NCBI GenBank assembly: GCA_012523185.1
Contig: JAAYIY010000008.1
Span: 1 to 51,956 of the forward strand
Direction: 5' to 3'
Length of the DNA stretch: 51,956 nucleotides
DNA from: Clostridiales bacterium
GTDB taxonomy: Bacteria; Bacillota; Clostridia; Oscillospirales; Acutalibacteraceae
The position numbers and the translations under genes were made by a program. The notes below the pieces were generated by a model. The model saw only the letters and a program-made list of their open reading frames with translations, was not told the DNA's origin and made no database searches. Of this stretch, positions 1 to 8,461 are shown piece after piece; within the stretch, counting starts at the first letter, position 1, and the number at the start of each line of letters is the position of its first letter.

Positions 1-332
1 GATGCGAAAATACTTGAAAAAATAGCAAAATTCAGTCAGAGGCCACGTTGAAAGGAGCGGCGTATATATCCACGCAAGAAAATCCCGTGATTCCCCGGTT
101 TACCTGAATACGGCGCATGAAATTGAACAGTTGAGGCGGCAAGATTGAGAATCTAAGACATCGAAGCTGAACAGTAACCCTAAAACCGGCATTCTGCAGT
201 AAAATTGAAAGCGGCACACTGTGTGATTACATTTTGGGGAATTAAGCCTTCCACGCACGGGACAGGATGGACAGTTGCCCGTTAGAGACATTTTTAACAT
301 CCTTGCCGTAACGATAAAAAGAATGATTGTTG
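1..332. other. Gene-poor left edge
   Basis: No convincing gene. Frame 1 is open from the window edge to a TGA at 49-51 (16 codons), which could be the tail of a gene lying outside the window. Short open stretches in other frames run to about 145 but have no start with a ribosome-binding site and match no family I recognise. The stretch looks like decayed accessory DNA. Confidence 0.4.
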
Positions 333-362
333 TTGCATTTCGGACATGAAAAATGGTATAAT
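333..362 (+). promoter_or_regulatory. Promoter, copy 1 of a recurrent promoter element
   Basis: TTGCAT (333-338) and TATAAT (357-362) are 18 bp apart. The spacer and the bases just upstream are nearly the same as at 36704-36733 and similar at 5846-5875, which is more conservation than a promoter needs. It should drive the LRR lipoprotein gene at 494. Confidence 0.65.
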
Positions 363-370
363 TTCTGCAT

Positions 371-444
371 GAAGACAGCTCCTTTTCTTGGGAGGTACGC
401 GTTTTGTTGCAGAAACATCGTACCACAAGGGCGGAGCTGTCTTC
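371..444 (+). promoter_or_regulatory. Structured 5' leader with nested hairpins
   Basis: Starting a few bases after the predicted transcription start, GAAGACAGCTCC (371-382) pairs perfectly with GGAGCTGTCTTC (433-444). Inside it GGTACG (394-399) pairs with CGTACC (419-424). There is no run of T after the outer stem, so it is not a simple terminator. The gene's ribosome-binding site (AAGGAG, 481-486) lies downstream and outside the stem. It may be an RNA-stability element, a cis-regulator, or part of a mobile promoter cassette; the related leader at 36734-36790 also contains a small hairpin. Confidence 0.5.
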
Positions 445-493
445 ATCTTTCATTTAAGTTTACAGTACGCACCATTACTTAAGGAGACGACAT

Positions 494-1588
494 ATGAAAA
501 GAATCATCGTATTACTCATACTGTTCGGCTTTATTATGTCCGGATGCAGTAAAAATGACACTTCTGATGAAGATGCCTCCGGCGGCAAACCAACTGAAAC
601 CACAACCGAAGTTAATCCGGTCAGCGAAGCCATTTCTAAAGAGTTGAAAACATCATGGGACTTTAATGACTATTTTTATAATCATACTAAATACCCTGAA
701 TCCGTGAAGCTCGGCAACGCCGTGAGCGGATATTATGAATACTCATACTATGAAAACGGCGGTGCATTAATCGAGAAGTACACTGGCAAAGAATCAAGTT
801 GCGTAATACCTGAAACGTTAGACGGTTATACGGTCTTTGCTGTCGCAGGTTATTCATTCAGCTGGAATCTATTTGTTCATAATGTTACTTTGCCTAACTC
901 AATTCTTTATATCGGCTGCGAAGCGTTTAAAGGCTGCTTATTTCTCAGATCCGTTTTACTGAATGATGGTCTGACTGTAATGGATTGTAGCGCACTCAGG
1001 TGTTGTATATTTCTAAAAAGCATCGTGATTCCAAACAGCGTAACTGAGTTCAACGGCGGCATGTTTACAGACTGCTGGTGGCTCAAAAGCGTAAAATTGA
1101 GCGAAAATATTACCGAAATCGGTCCCTCGACATTTTGGGCGTGCAATAAACTTAAGACCGTTGACCTTCCAAAGTCGGTGACAACAATCCGTTATAACAC
1201 TTTTGCAGATTGCGACAATCTTGAAACCGTTACTTTACCTGAAGGACTAACTAACATTGGAAAAGAGTCGTTTGCCGGCTGCCCAAAATTGAAAATTGAT
1301 AGTTTTCCGAATACCCTTGAAACAATAGCATTTCTTGCCTTTGAAAACTGTAAGAGTCTCGGCAAAATTACCATTCCCGACTCGGTTGAAAAAATCAGCG
1401 GCAACGCGTTTAGCGGGTGCAAGAATAATGTCGTATTTTCCACAACAAAAGGGACATATGCCGAAGCGTATGCCCGTGAACACAGCATATCAATCTACTA
1501 TTCGGACACAGGCGAAACATGGACTCCGAATTTGGAGTACAAGATTTCGCAGTTTTTCAGAAAGCCGGAACCCACGACTAACGGTTGA
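494..1588 (+). CDS. BspA-type leucine-rich repeat lipoprotein
   Basis: Predicted surface lipoprotein of 364 residues. A hydrophobic signal peptide ends in a lipobox (MSGC) with the lipidated cysteine at residue 18, followed by an acidic, threonine-rich linker to about residue 60. From about residue 100 to 330 there are some eight repeats of about 23 residues of the LRR_5/BspA kind, with the recurring pattern 'LPxxLxxIGxxAFxGCxxLKxV'. Such proteins bind host or substrate surfaces in gut and oral bacteria; the ligand here is unknown. The start has a good AAGGAG site 8 bases upstream. The C-terminus is short after the last repeat and is followed directly by a truncated Rhs fragment, so the 3' end may have been rearranged. 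Confidence 0.8.
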   Translation: MKRIIVLLILFGFIMSGCSKNDTSDEDASGGKPTETTTEVNPVSEAISKELKTSWDFNDYFYNHTKYPESVKLGNAVSGYYEYSYYENGGALIEKYTGKESSCVIPETLDGYTVFAVAGYSFSWNLFVHNVTLPNSILYIGCEAFKGCLFLRSVLLNDGLTVMDCSALRCCIFLKSIVIPNSVTEFNGGMFTDCWWLKSVKLSENITEIGPSTFWACNKLKTVDLPKSVTTIRYNTFADCDNLETVTLPEGLTNIGKESFAGCPKLKIDSFPNTLETIAFLAFENCKSLGKITIPDSVEKISGNAFSGCKNNVVFSTTKGTYAEAYAREHSISIYYSDTGETWTPNLEYKISQFFRKPEPTTNG

Positions 1589-1613
1589 ACAGTCCGAACG
1601 CATCACGGCGTAA

Positions 1614-2669
1614 GACAGTGGACATAGATATCTCTTATTTCTCCTGTCTTGCCCCGATTACGACCAAGCAAACCAGCTGACCCGCGAGGACAGCGCGGTG
1701 CTCGGAAAGAGTTTCACCTACACCTATGACAAGGGCGGCAACATCGTCTCAAAGAGCGAGTACGCCTACACGGCGGGCACGCTCGGCGCGGCGACGGACA
1801 CAGTCAGCTACACTTATGACAGCACATGGAAAGACAAGCTGACAAGCTATGACGGCACGTCGATAACGTACAACGAAATCGGCAATCCGCTGACCTACGG
1901 CGGCGACATCAGTTATTTATGGGATGGCAGGGAGCTGATAAGATACCAGGACGCCAACAGCGATAACGTTATCCACATGAGCTACAACGCCGACGGACTG
2001 CGGACATTGAAAAACGTTATTGACTTTGGCTCTTTCCCGTGGACAATGGATTATTATTCCTACACATGGTCCGCCGGCGGGACGCTGCTCGGCTACAGCA
2101 TCAAAACTTATCCTAGTGGCAGAATCGCCGATGTGCGGATAATCTACGGCGAGAACGGCGACGCCATAGGCTTCACGGTTAAGGACTATGAAGGCGTCGA
2201 GCCGCAGACATATACCTATTACTACATCAAAAACGCGCAGGGCGACGTGCTGCGCGTGGTGGATGAAACGGGCGCGACAATGGCGGACTACACCTACGAC
2301 GCGTGGGGCAATTTTACCTATACCGCAGACCTGAACGCCGGGGCAAACGCCGGCATAATCGAAAAGTATAACCCTGTAACCTACCGCGGGTACTACTACT
2401 ACTACTACTTCTACGACACCGACCTTGAAATGTACTACCTCAAATCGAGGTACTGCTGGCCGGATTTGGGCAGATTCATCAGTGCGGACAGCTTGTTCAT
2501 GGCGGGCGACGCGCTTGTCGGGACGAATATGTATGCGTATTGCCTGAATAATCCGGTTATGTATGTCGACCCGAGCGGGCATGATGATACTTATTTTAGC
2601 TCAGGGTATTGCTGTTATTATTGGAATATTTATTATTGCAGCGCTTCTGAAAAAATATATTCCTATTAA
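1614..2669 (+). pseudogene. 5'-truncated Rhs/YD-repeat protein fragment
   Basis: Rhs family homology begins abruptly at about 1656 (residues YDQANQLTRED), only 15 codons after an in-frame TAA, with no start codon or ribosome-binding site there; GTG at 1698 is inside the repeat region. YD repeats (YTYDKGGN, YTYDAWGN) run into the conserved Rhs core end GRFISADS and NPVMYVDPSGH, after which intact Rhs proteins switch to a variable toxin or effector tail. Here the tail is only about 30 residues. A (TAC)6 run at 2391-2408 expands a tyrosine stretch. I read this as the last third of a polymorphic-toxin-like Rhs gene left behind after deletion or recombination. It could still be made as a fragment from GTG 1698, but nothing supports that. 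Confidence 0.75.
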
Positions 2670-2673
2670 TTAG
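2581..2673 (+). CDS. Possible 30-residue membrane peptide overlapping the Rhs tail
   Basis: In the +1 frame relative to the Rhs fragment, ATGATG at 2581 opens a 30-codon frame that is almost entirely one transmembrane helix (isoleucine/alanine/leucine rich) followed by KKY and ends at TAG 2671. It has no clear ribosome-binding site. It may instead be the original C-terminal tail of the Rhs protein, thrown out of frame by an indel just after the PSG motif. Confidence 0.25.
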   Translation: MMILILAQGIAVIIGIFIIAALLKKYIPIN

Positions 2674-2750
2674 GTTCTCTTGAAAAACCTTAAACCCCTT
2701 GAAAACACTGGTCAAAATGGTGTTATCATAGTATAATAAACGCAGGAAAA
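2672..2750 (+). repeat. Dispersed ~80-bp repeat, copy 1
   Basis: Shares TCTCTTGAAAAA, CCCCTTGAAAACAC and AATAAACGCAG, in the same order and spacing, with copies at 3810-3889 and 41962-42042. It contains a small inverted repeat AACACT/GGTGTT around GGTCAAAAT. Copies 1 and 2 flank the NERD gene. The 214 bp between this repeat and that gene hold a 30-codon frame (2781-2873) with no family match and otherwise nothing I can identify. Confidence 0.75.
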
Positions 2751-2964
2751 GAGCGAAAACAGGGCGTTTTGTGGTGTGGATATGTACCCCAAAGAGGCGG
2801 AACGGCTGCAAATGAGAATATCAGACGTTGTCTTGCCGAAAATCCGCAAAAATCCATCCCCGACAGAATTGTAAACCTGCCGCCGCCGCATGTACGCCTG
2901 TTGAATTTGAACCGATTAAAAACAAAATAAACATTATATTTATGGATGTGGAGAGTGAATTGAT

Positions 2965-3807
2965 ATGTCAAAAGGTCTTTTTGATAAGATATTAGACAAC
3001 ATGTTTGATGCCGCTTGGGTAGGAAAACATGGTGAAAAACTGACAGAACGTGAGCTAAGGCTTGTTAAGCTGTTTGGGCGAAAAGGCAAAGTATTAAGAA
3101 ATGTTTATGTTCCAAAAGATAATGAGGAAACATCGGAGATTGATGTGGTTTATATCACTCAAAAAGGAATATTTGTTATTGAAAGCAAGAACTACTCAGG
3201 ATGGATTTTTGGCGATGAAGGTTCCTTATATTGGACTGTGATGCTGCCCAATAAAATGAAGAACCGCTTTTATAACCCCATAAAGCAAAATCAAACGCAT
3301 ATTAAATGGCTTGAGCAATATTTGAACGATGACATTCCGCTGTTTTCTATTATAGCTTTTTCTGAAAGGTGTGAACTGAAAAAACTCACGATAAACAGTG
3401 AGGACATTCATGTAATAAAGCGTGACCGCTTATATGCAACAGTTCGCTCAATTTGGAACTCAGCCGAAGATGCGCTTGATGATGAAAAAGTCGATTTAGT
3501 TTATAAAAAACTGAAAAGCCTTACAAAGGTGGATGATGCTATTAAAGCGGCGCACATTGAATCAATTCAAGAACGATATAAAAAACGAGAAGAAACTCCT
3601 GCGCAGCAGACTGAAACAACAGATACAATAAAAACAGAAGAAATCGAACCGAGTCCGGATGTTGACGTTTCCGATTCAAATTCTGATAAATGCCCCAAAT
3701 GCGGGGGAGATTTAATTCTCAGAACTGCAAAAAAAGGGGAAAACGCCGGTAAGAATTTTTACGGGTGCTCAAACTATCCAAAATGTAGATTTATTCAGAA
3801 TGTTTAG
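2965..3807 (+). CDS. NERD-domain protein with topoisomerase-type zinc finger
   Basis: 280 residues. The N-terminal ~180 residues fit the nuclease-related NERD domain: an E-x-L-T-E-R-E-L start, then 'SEIDVVYITQKGIFVIESKNYSGWIFG', which carries the acidic and E-x-K residues of PD-(D/E)XK-like nuclease folds. A charged, threonine- and glutamate-rich linker (about 205-245) leads to a C4 zinc finger of the topoisomerase I C-terminal type (CPKCGG, 20-odd residues, CSNYPKC). NERD plus this finger is a common pairing, thought to act on DNA, but the biological role is not settled. The start has GGAGAG 9 bases upstream. The gene sits alone between two copies of a dispersed repeat, which hints at transfer or local rearrangement. 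Confidence 0.85.
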   Translation: MSKGLFDKILDNMFDAAWVGKHGEKLTERELRLVKLFGRKGKVLRNVYVPKDNEETSEIDVVYITQKGIFVIESKNYSGWIFGDEGSLYWTVMLPNKMKNRFYNPIKQNQTHIKWLEQYLNDDIPLFSIIAFSERCELKKLTINSEDIHVIKRDRLYATVRSIWNSAEDALDDEKVDLVYKKLKSLTKVDDAIKAAHIESIQERYKKREETPAQQTETTDTIKTEEIEPSPDVDVSDSNSDKCPKCGGDLILRTAKKGENAGKNFYGCSNYPKCRFIQNV

Positions 3808-3809
3808 TT

Positions 3810-3889
3810 AGGGTCTCTTGAAAAATCTTAAACCCCTTGAAAACACCGGTCAAAATGGTGTTGAATTAGAACAATAAACGCAGATAAAA
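3810..3889 (+). repeat. Dispersed ~80-bp repeat, copy 2
   Basis: Begins three bases after the NERD stop codon. AACACC/GGTGTT forms a small stem. It is closest to copy 1 (2672-2750) over the first 55 bases, then diverges before the shared AATAAACGCAG. Confidence 0.75.
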
Positions 3890-3900
3890 AGAAAGTGATG

Positions 3901-4575
3901 TTACCAAACAAACGGCATAATACGATATTTGACCTCTTTCATATATTCCGCATAACCGCCAAGATGTTCTTTCAGCATTTTGTCCTCAAGACAAGTTCGG
4001 ATAATGATAATTACCGCGATAACAGCAGAAATCAACCCAACAAACAATGTCCCGAAGACCATGTATATAGACACGCACCAAAGCAGCACTGATGCATATG
4101 TCGGGTGGCGGATGAATTTATAAGGTCCTGTTTTGCACACAACCTGCGCCCGGTCGGTCTGTATCCGTGCGGTTGACTCAAGAAAAGTGTTTGTCATAAC
4201 AGCCCACAATGACAAAGCAGAAGCCGACAACTGCAATATGACACCTGCTGAAAATACGATGCTGATAGGTGAGGCTTTTGACGCTTCAAATCCGGCTATG
4301 AGGTAAATGACGAAAAACGCCAAAAGCCAGTAAGCCCCCAGCAGCAGTTTGTCCCACTTTGGCGAATCTGTGTTCCATTTATTCCGTTCGGCAAGTGTTT
4401 CGGGATTCAATCGATACATTATAACACAGGAGATAATAACCATGACGAAGTATAAAATGAAATAAATCAGCGCCCGCAAATTCAGCGTCCACCACGCGCC
4501 CAATAGATATAACAACAATCCAATCACGCGCTGGACAAACAATTTCACGATGTAGATTTTTGCTTTCTTATGCAT
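3901..4575 (-). CDS. Membrane methyltransferase-like protein (ICMT/PEMT family)
   Basis: 224-residue integral membrane protein with about six hydrophobic segments. The C-terminal part carries the signature of isoprenylcysteine carboxyl methyltransferase/phospholipid methyltransferase relatives: GPYKFIRHPTYAS, then a double hydrophobic hairpin, then EDKMLKEHLGGYAEYMKEV. In this superfamily these residues bind S-adenosylmethionine. Bacterial members have mostly unknown substrates, perhaps small lipids or thiols. I start it at the ATG at 4575 because GAGGTG lies 5-6 bases upstream; a GTG three codons earlier overlaps that site. It is a single gene with no operon partner. Confidence 0.75.
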   Translation of the reverse strand: MHKKAKIYIVKLFVQRVIGLLLYLLGAWWTLNLRALIYFILYFVMVIISCVIMYRLNPETLAERNKWNTDSPKWDKLLLGAYWLLAFFVIYLIAGFEASKASPISIVFSAGVILQLSASALSLWAVMTNTFLESTARIQTDRAQVVCKTGPYKFIRHPTYASVLLWCVSIYMVFGTLFVGLISAVIAVIIIIRTCLEDKMLKEHLGGYAEYMKEVKYRIMPFVW

Positions 4576-4779
4576 ATGTGTCACCTCATCAAATTATTGC
4601 TGCTTATATGTTCGATAAAATTAAAAGCAAATCGTTTTTTGCGTGTTTAATTTATTATAGCATAATATTTTGACGTTTTACACTGAAACACAAAAAAAGA
4701 AAAAAGCAATACAGGGCGAATGATTTTTGCTTTGCCTTCATATGCCTTATTGCTGTCAATTCCTCTGCAAACACTGCTG

Positions 4780-5103
4780 TCAACAATTCTTGAATTGCGG
4801 TCTGTAATGTCTGCGGCAGGACAGTTTAAAGCCCTTGCAAGTTTCCAAGCTGACAAATTCCGATTTCACAAACAATTCAAGCCAGTATTCGGTTTTAAAA
4901 CATTCCTTCAAAGATATTTGAAGCTTTGCAATAAAATCCGCCTTACTGTGAGCATAATTTGCTTCATGAATATTGACGCCGATTGAAGTTGCGGAACGCT
5001 CAAGTTGATTAACTATCGAATAATGCCCTTTTATGCTTTCGCACAGTTTCAAAGTATCAACGGCAAACTGCATTGATAAATTACGAAGTTTTGATTCTTA
5101 CAT
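4780..5103 (-). pseudogene. Broken four-helix-bundle (23S rRNA IVP-type) gene
   Basis: From internal codons on, the frame matches the four-helix-bundle family often found as intervening sequences in 23S rRNA or alone (LERSATSIGVNIHEANYAHSK, FIAKLQISLKECFKTEYWLEL). Upstream, a good site GAGGTGATTAG precedes ATG at 5103, but the second codon is TAA; the frame then continues ESKLRNLSMQFAV, which is how the family starts. So a nonsense change at codon 2 has disabled the natural start. The last ~25 residues do not resemble the family's usual final helix, which suggests a second frameshift near 4850. Translation from the ATG at 5073 is possible but has no ribosome-binding site. Confidence 0.6.
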
Positions 5104-5180
5104 CTAATCACCTCACGCGCTGATTATATCATTGCTCTGACTTCAATGCAATAAGTGAAATATCCCGCTAAAGCTCGATG

Positions 5181-5280
5181 TGAAATAAAATAAATCCACG
5201 CACGCCCGCAGGCATTTCACGCGCCGCAGGCATATTTCACGCGCAAAGCGCATTTCACAAATCCTTTAGGATTTATTTCG
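5181..5280. repeat. Array of short hairpins separated by ATTTCAC
   Basis: Four small palindromes lie head to tail: GCCCGCAGGC (5204-5213), GCGCCGCAGGC (5221-5231), GCGCAAAGCGC (5241-5251) and AAATCCTTTAGGATTT (5259-5274). Each is followed by ATTTCAC (5214, 5234, 5252) or ATTTCG (5275). The block is enclosed by an inverted repeat, AAATAAATCC-like at the left (5184-5197) and GGATTTATTT at the right (5269-5278). It resembles the hairpin/GTGAAAT arrays I recall from other gut Clostridia. It is not coding and not a CRISPR: spacers are palindromic and of unequal length. Confidence 0.65.
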
Positions 5281-5283
5281 TTG

Positions 5284-5320
5284 AAAAAGCGATAAAGTTC
5301 TGACGAACTTTATCGCTTTT
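5284..5320 (-). terminator. Terminator after the tRNA-Ser genes
   Basis: GCGATAAAGTTC (5289-5300) pairs perfectly with GAACTTTATCGC (5305-5316) around a TGAC loop. On the minus strand the stem is followed by TTTTT; the plus strand also has a T run, so it could work both ways. Confidence 0.8.
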
Positions 5321-5411
5321 TGGCGGAGAAGGAGAGACTCGAACTCTCGCGCCGGTTGCCCGACCTACGCCCTTAGCAGGGGCGCCTCGTCACCAACTTG
5401 AGTACTTCTCC
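5321..5411 (-). tRNA. tRNA-Ser(GCT)
   Basis: Read on the minus strand the sequence starts GGAGAAGTACTC and ends CTTCTCCGCCA, so the acceptor stem pairs and CCA is encoded. The anticodon loop is CTGCTAA, anticodon GCT (serine AGC/AGU). The long variable arm and 91-nt length fit a class II serine tRNA. It lies 55 bp downstream of tRNA-Ser(TGA), presumably in one transcript. Confidence 0.92.
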
Positions 5412-5466
5412 ATGGTAACAATATATTAAATCAGGTGACACAAGATGCCTGACATATGTTTTTAAT

Positions 5467-5556
5467 TGGCGGAGAGAGTGGGATTCGAACCCACGGTACC
5501 CATAGGGTACGACGGTTTTCAAGACCGTTCCGTTATGACCGCTTCGGTATCTCTCC
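5467..5556 (-). tRNA. tRNA-Ser(TGA)
   Basis: The minus strand runs GGAGAGATACCG to CTCTCCGCCA with encoded CCA. The anticodon loop is CTTGAAA, anticodon TGA (serine UCN). It has a long variable arm and GGTTCGAATCC T-loop region, as expected of tRNA-Ser. Confidence 0.93.
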
Positions 5557-5845
5557 ATACTACGCAAAAAATATATTATCATACACTTAAATGGATGTCA
5601 AGACTTTTTGCCAAAGCAATTTCAAAATTGCAAGTTGCAATATTAAACAGTCAAGATTTTTTCAAAAACCGCAGCACAAAGCTTTTTGAGCCATGCACCG
5701 GCACGGTTTTTGCAAAATAACGCTGTTGTTTTAAAAGATAGGGAGGCAAGGCATGAGCGCGGGAAAGTGCGGGAGAGGGAAAAAGCTCGTCGGCTCGTTT
5801 TTGCTTGACGCGCGAAAGCTGTTAAACAAAAAACAACTGTTCTTG
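5557..5845. other. Intergenic, no clear gene
   Basis: AT-rich DNA upstream of the two tRNA genes. A 55-codon frame from ATG 5753, with GGGAGG 6 bases upstream, would encode a short basic peptide, but it runs through the promoter at 5846-5875 and matches no family, so I do not call it a gene. Confidence 0.4.
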
Positions 5846-5875
5846 TTGCATTACAGACATGAAAAGTGGTATAAT
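5846..5875 (+). promoter_or_regulatory. Promoter, copy 2 of the recurrent promoter element
   Basis: TTGCAT (5846-5851) and TATAAT (5870-5875), 18 bp apart, with the same GACATGAAAA-TGG spacer as the copy at 333-362. About 30 bases into the leader GCCGTA and TACGGC can pair. It leads to the copper-type ATPase gene at 6005; no CsoR- or CopY-type operator was recognised. Confidence 0.6.
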
Positions 5876-6004
5876 TTATGTATAAAGGAAGTGTTTTGGA
5901 GCCGTATGCTTTGTATTTAGCGGCATCAGCAGCTACGGCGGAAAAAAGCTTTTGGATTTACTTAGATTTGTAGCAAACAAAATGTCTGAAAAGGAGACGA
6001 TTAT

Positions 6005-8248
6005 ATGGCGGAAAAGTCATTTAAAATAGAGGGGATGGCCTGCGCGTCATGCGCAAGGGCTGTGGAAAAGGCCGTTGAAAAGCTTGACGGCGTCACAGAG
6101 GCAAATGTAAACCTGGCGACAGAAAAGCTGATTTTTAATTATGAGCCGTCCAAAGTAAAGCTTGCGGACATAAAAAAGGAAATTGAAAGCGCGGGGTTTA
6201 AGGCAAATGATGATGAGGCAGACGCCGCCGCGAGCCAAAAGAAAGAAGATGAAGTCAAAAGCCTGCTAAGGCGGTTTATAGCGTCCGCAATATTCACAGT
6301 GCCCCTGCTTTATGTTTCCATGGGTCACATGATGGGCGCGCCCCTGCCCGCCTTTTTCAACCCGGATATAAATCCGCTTAATTTTGCGCTTGTTCAATTA
6401 GCGCTGACCGCACCGGTTGTTGTTTTCGGCCGCAAGTTTTATTCGGTGGGACTTAAGGCTTTGTTTAAGGGAAACCCGAATATGGACTCGCTCATAGCGA
6501 TAGGCACGGGCGCCGCGGTCGTTTACGGTCTGTTCGCGACATATAAAATTATAAAAGGCGACTCAAGCTACGCTATGCACTTGTACTTTGAGTCGGCGGC
6601 TGTGATTATGTCTCTTATAACGCTCGGCAAATATTTGGAGTCCGTCACAAAAGGCAAGACATCCGAAGCAATCAAGAAGCTGATGGGACTTCAACCGAAA
6701 ACAGCCCTTGTTATCAGAGATAAAAAAGAGGTCGAGATATCAATTGACGATGTGGTACAGGGCGATATCATTGTCGTAAAGCCGGGCGAAAGGATTCCGG
6801 TTGACGGTGAGGTTGTGGACGGTGTGACGTCAACAGACGAATCCATGCTTACCGGTGAGAGCATACCTGTCGAAAAGAGCGCCGGGGATTTGGTTTTCGG
6901 CGCAAGCATAAATAAAAACGGATCGATTAAATTTAAAGCCACAAAGGTTGGCAAGGACACAGTTTTGGCTCAGATAATCAAATTAGTCGAGGACGCGCAA
7001 AGCTCAAAGGCGCCCATCGCGAAGATGGCAAATGTCATATCAGGATATTTTGTGCCGATAGTCATATCGCTTGCGGTAATATCAGGCTTGGGATGGTACT
7101 TTATAGGCGGAGAATCGGCGACATTTTCGCTGACAATATTCATATCTGTTTTAGTCATAGCCTGCCCCTGCGCTCTCGGTCTGGCAACTCCGACGGCTAT
7201 TATGGTCGGCACCGGCAAGGGCGCGGAAAACGGCGTCTTGATAAAAAGCGGCGTTGCTTTAGAAACGGCGCATCAAGTGGAGACAATAATATTTGACAAG
7301 ACCGGCACCATCACGGAGGGAAAGCCGAAGCTGACGGACATAATCACCGCAAAAGGTTTTTCAAAGGAAAAGCTGCTGCAACTGGCGGCATCGGCCGAAA
7401 AAGGCTCGGAGCATCCGCTTGGCGACGCGATAGTCAGGGCTGCCGAAGAAAAGGGGACAGAGCTTAAACAATGCGAAATGTTTAATTCAGTGCCCGGCTA
7501 CGGGATAGAGGCGACTATCGGGGGCGAGCTTGTCCTGGCAGGCAACAAAAAGCTGATGGCGGAAAGGGGAGTCGAATTAGAAGGTTTGGCAGACTCCTTT
7601 GAAACGCTCTCACGAGACGGAAAGACGCCGATGTATATAGCTGTCAACGGCGATATAGCCGGACTTATAGCCGTTGCCGACACAGTAAAGGAAAACAGCA
7701 AAAAGGCGGTTGAAGCTCTTCACAAGATGGGTATTCAGGTTGTCATGATTACCGGGGACAACATAAGAACAGCGAACGCAATAGCGGGGCAGGTTGGCAT
7801 AGATGCCGTACTTGCCGAAGTCCTGCCCGAAGATAAGGCGGACGAAATTAAAAAGCTCCAATCCGAGGGCAAAAAGGTGGCGATGGTCGGCGACGGCATA
7901 AACGACGCTCCCGCGCTGGCGCAGGCGGATATAGGCATTGCGATAGGCTCCGGCACAGATGTGGCGATGGAGTCAGCCGACATAGTTTTGGTGAGAAGCG
8001 ACTTGATGGATGTGCCGACGGCAATAAGGTTAAGCAAAAGCACAATAAGAAACATCAAGGAAAATTTGCTTTGGGCTTTCGGATACAACACCTTGGGAAT
8101 ACCTGTCGCAATGGGCTTGCTCCACATATTCGGCGGTCCGCTTTTAAATCCGATGATTGCGGGCGCCGCCATGAGCTTAAGCTCCGTGTCGGTCGTCACA
8201 AACGCTTTAAGGTTAAAAAGATTTAAGCCCCACGACACGCGTTCATAA
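6005..8248 (+). CDS. copA: Copper-type P1B heavy-metal-exporting ATPase
   Basis: 747-residue membrane ATPase that exports monovalent copper (possibly silver) using ATP. One N-terminal heavy-metal-associated domain has the metal site GMACASC (Cys13, Cys16). The transmembrane metal motif is CPC (387-389) in [13 protein letters not shown]. The phosphorylated aspartate is Asp431 in DKTGT, with TGES in the actuator domain, the P1B-specific [15 protein letters not shown], and [20 protein letters not shown] in the ATP-binding and hinge regions. Eight membrane segments are expected. The length is normal for a one-HMA CopA. The start has AAGGAG 8 bases upstream, the same spacing as the LRR gene. No copper chaperone or repressor gene is adjacent, so control may lie in the recurrent promoter. 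Confidence 0.9.
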   Translation: MAEKSFKIEGMACASCARAVEKAVEKLDGVTEANVNLATEKLIFNYEPSKVKLADIKKEIESAGFKANDDEADAAASQKKEDEVKSLLRRFIASAIFTVPLLYVSMGHMMGAPLPAFFNPDINPLNFALVQLALTAPVVVFGRKFYSVGLKALFKGNPNMDSLIAIGTGAAVVYGLFATYKIIKGDSSYAMHLYFESAAVIMSLITLGKYLESVTKGKTSEAIKKLMGLQPKTALVIRDKKEVEISIDDVVQGDIIVVKPGERIPVDGEVVDGVTSTDESMLTGESIPVEKSAGDLVFGASINKNGSIKFKATKVGKDTVLAQIIKLVEDAQSSKAPIAKMANVISGYFVPIVISLAVISGLGWYFIGGESATFSLTIFISVLVIACPCALGLATPTAIMVGTGKGAENGVLIKSGVALETAHQVETIIFDKTGTITEGKPKLTDIITAKGFSKEKLLQLAASAEKGSEHPLGDAIVRAAEEKGTELKQCEMFNSVPGYGIEATIGGELVLAGNKKLMAERGVELEGLADSFETLSRDGKTPMYIAVNGDIAGLIAVADTVKENSKKAVEALHKMGIQVVMITGDNIRTANAIAGQVGIDAVLAEVLPEDKADEIKKLQSEGKKVAMVGDGINDAPALAQADIGIAIGSGTDVAMESADIVLVRSDLMDVPTAIRLSKSTIRNIKENLLWAFGYNTLGIPVAMGLLHIFGGPLLNPMIAGAAMSLSSVSVVTNALRLKRFKPHDTRS

Positions 8249-8325
8249 TCAAAAAGCCGCCCACGGCGCACATAGGCACGGCTGTTTAAATTTCGGCGGG
8301 ATTGCAAGTCATTTTCCGCAAATCC

Positions 8326-8354
8326 TTTACATCTTTGCCTTGAAATGCTATAAT
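8326..8354 (+). promoter_or_regulatory. Promoter of trpS
   Basis: TTTACA (8326-8331), 17-bp spacer, TATAAT (8349-8354). The leader of about 100 nt is GC-rich but shows no T-box core (no GGTGGNACCGCG), so tRNA-sensing control of trpS is not supported. Confidence 0.65.
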
Positions 8355-8461
8355 AATCACCTGCCGGTGCGGCGGCGAAAAGCTTTGAAGGGGCTTGCCG
8401 CGGCGGCGGGCTTTAAATTATCGGCAAGCACTCTTGCCTTAAATAAAGGGGAAAGCATCAC

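Noticed and set aside
100-453. 117-codon minus-strand frame at the left edge
   Set aside because: It lies across the promoter and the perfect hairpin at 333-444, whose conservation better explains the sequence.
1917-2582. 221-codon antisense frame under the Rhs fragment
   Set aside because: It is the reverse of a GC-rich repetitive gene, has no ribosome-binding site and no family pattern.
5181-5280. CRISPR array
   Set aside because: The constant part is only seven bases and the intervening segments are palindromes of unequal length; no cas genes are near.
5753-5920. 55-codon frame with a fair ribosome-binding site
   Set aside because: It runs through the strong promoter at 5846-5875 and matches nothing.
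7735-8307. 190-codon antisense frame at the end of the copper ATPase
   Set aside because: Shadow frame with no start signal.
8355-8461. T-box riboswitch before trpS
   Set aside because: No T-box core sequence or antiterminator with a T run was found in the leader.
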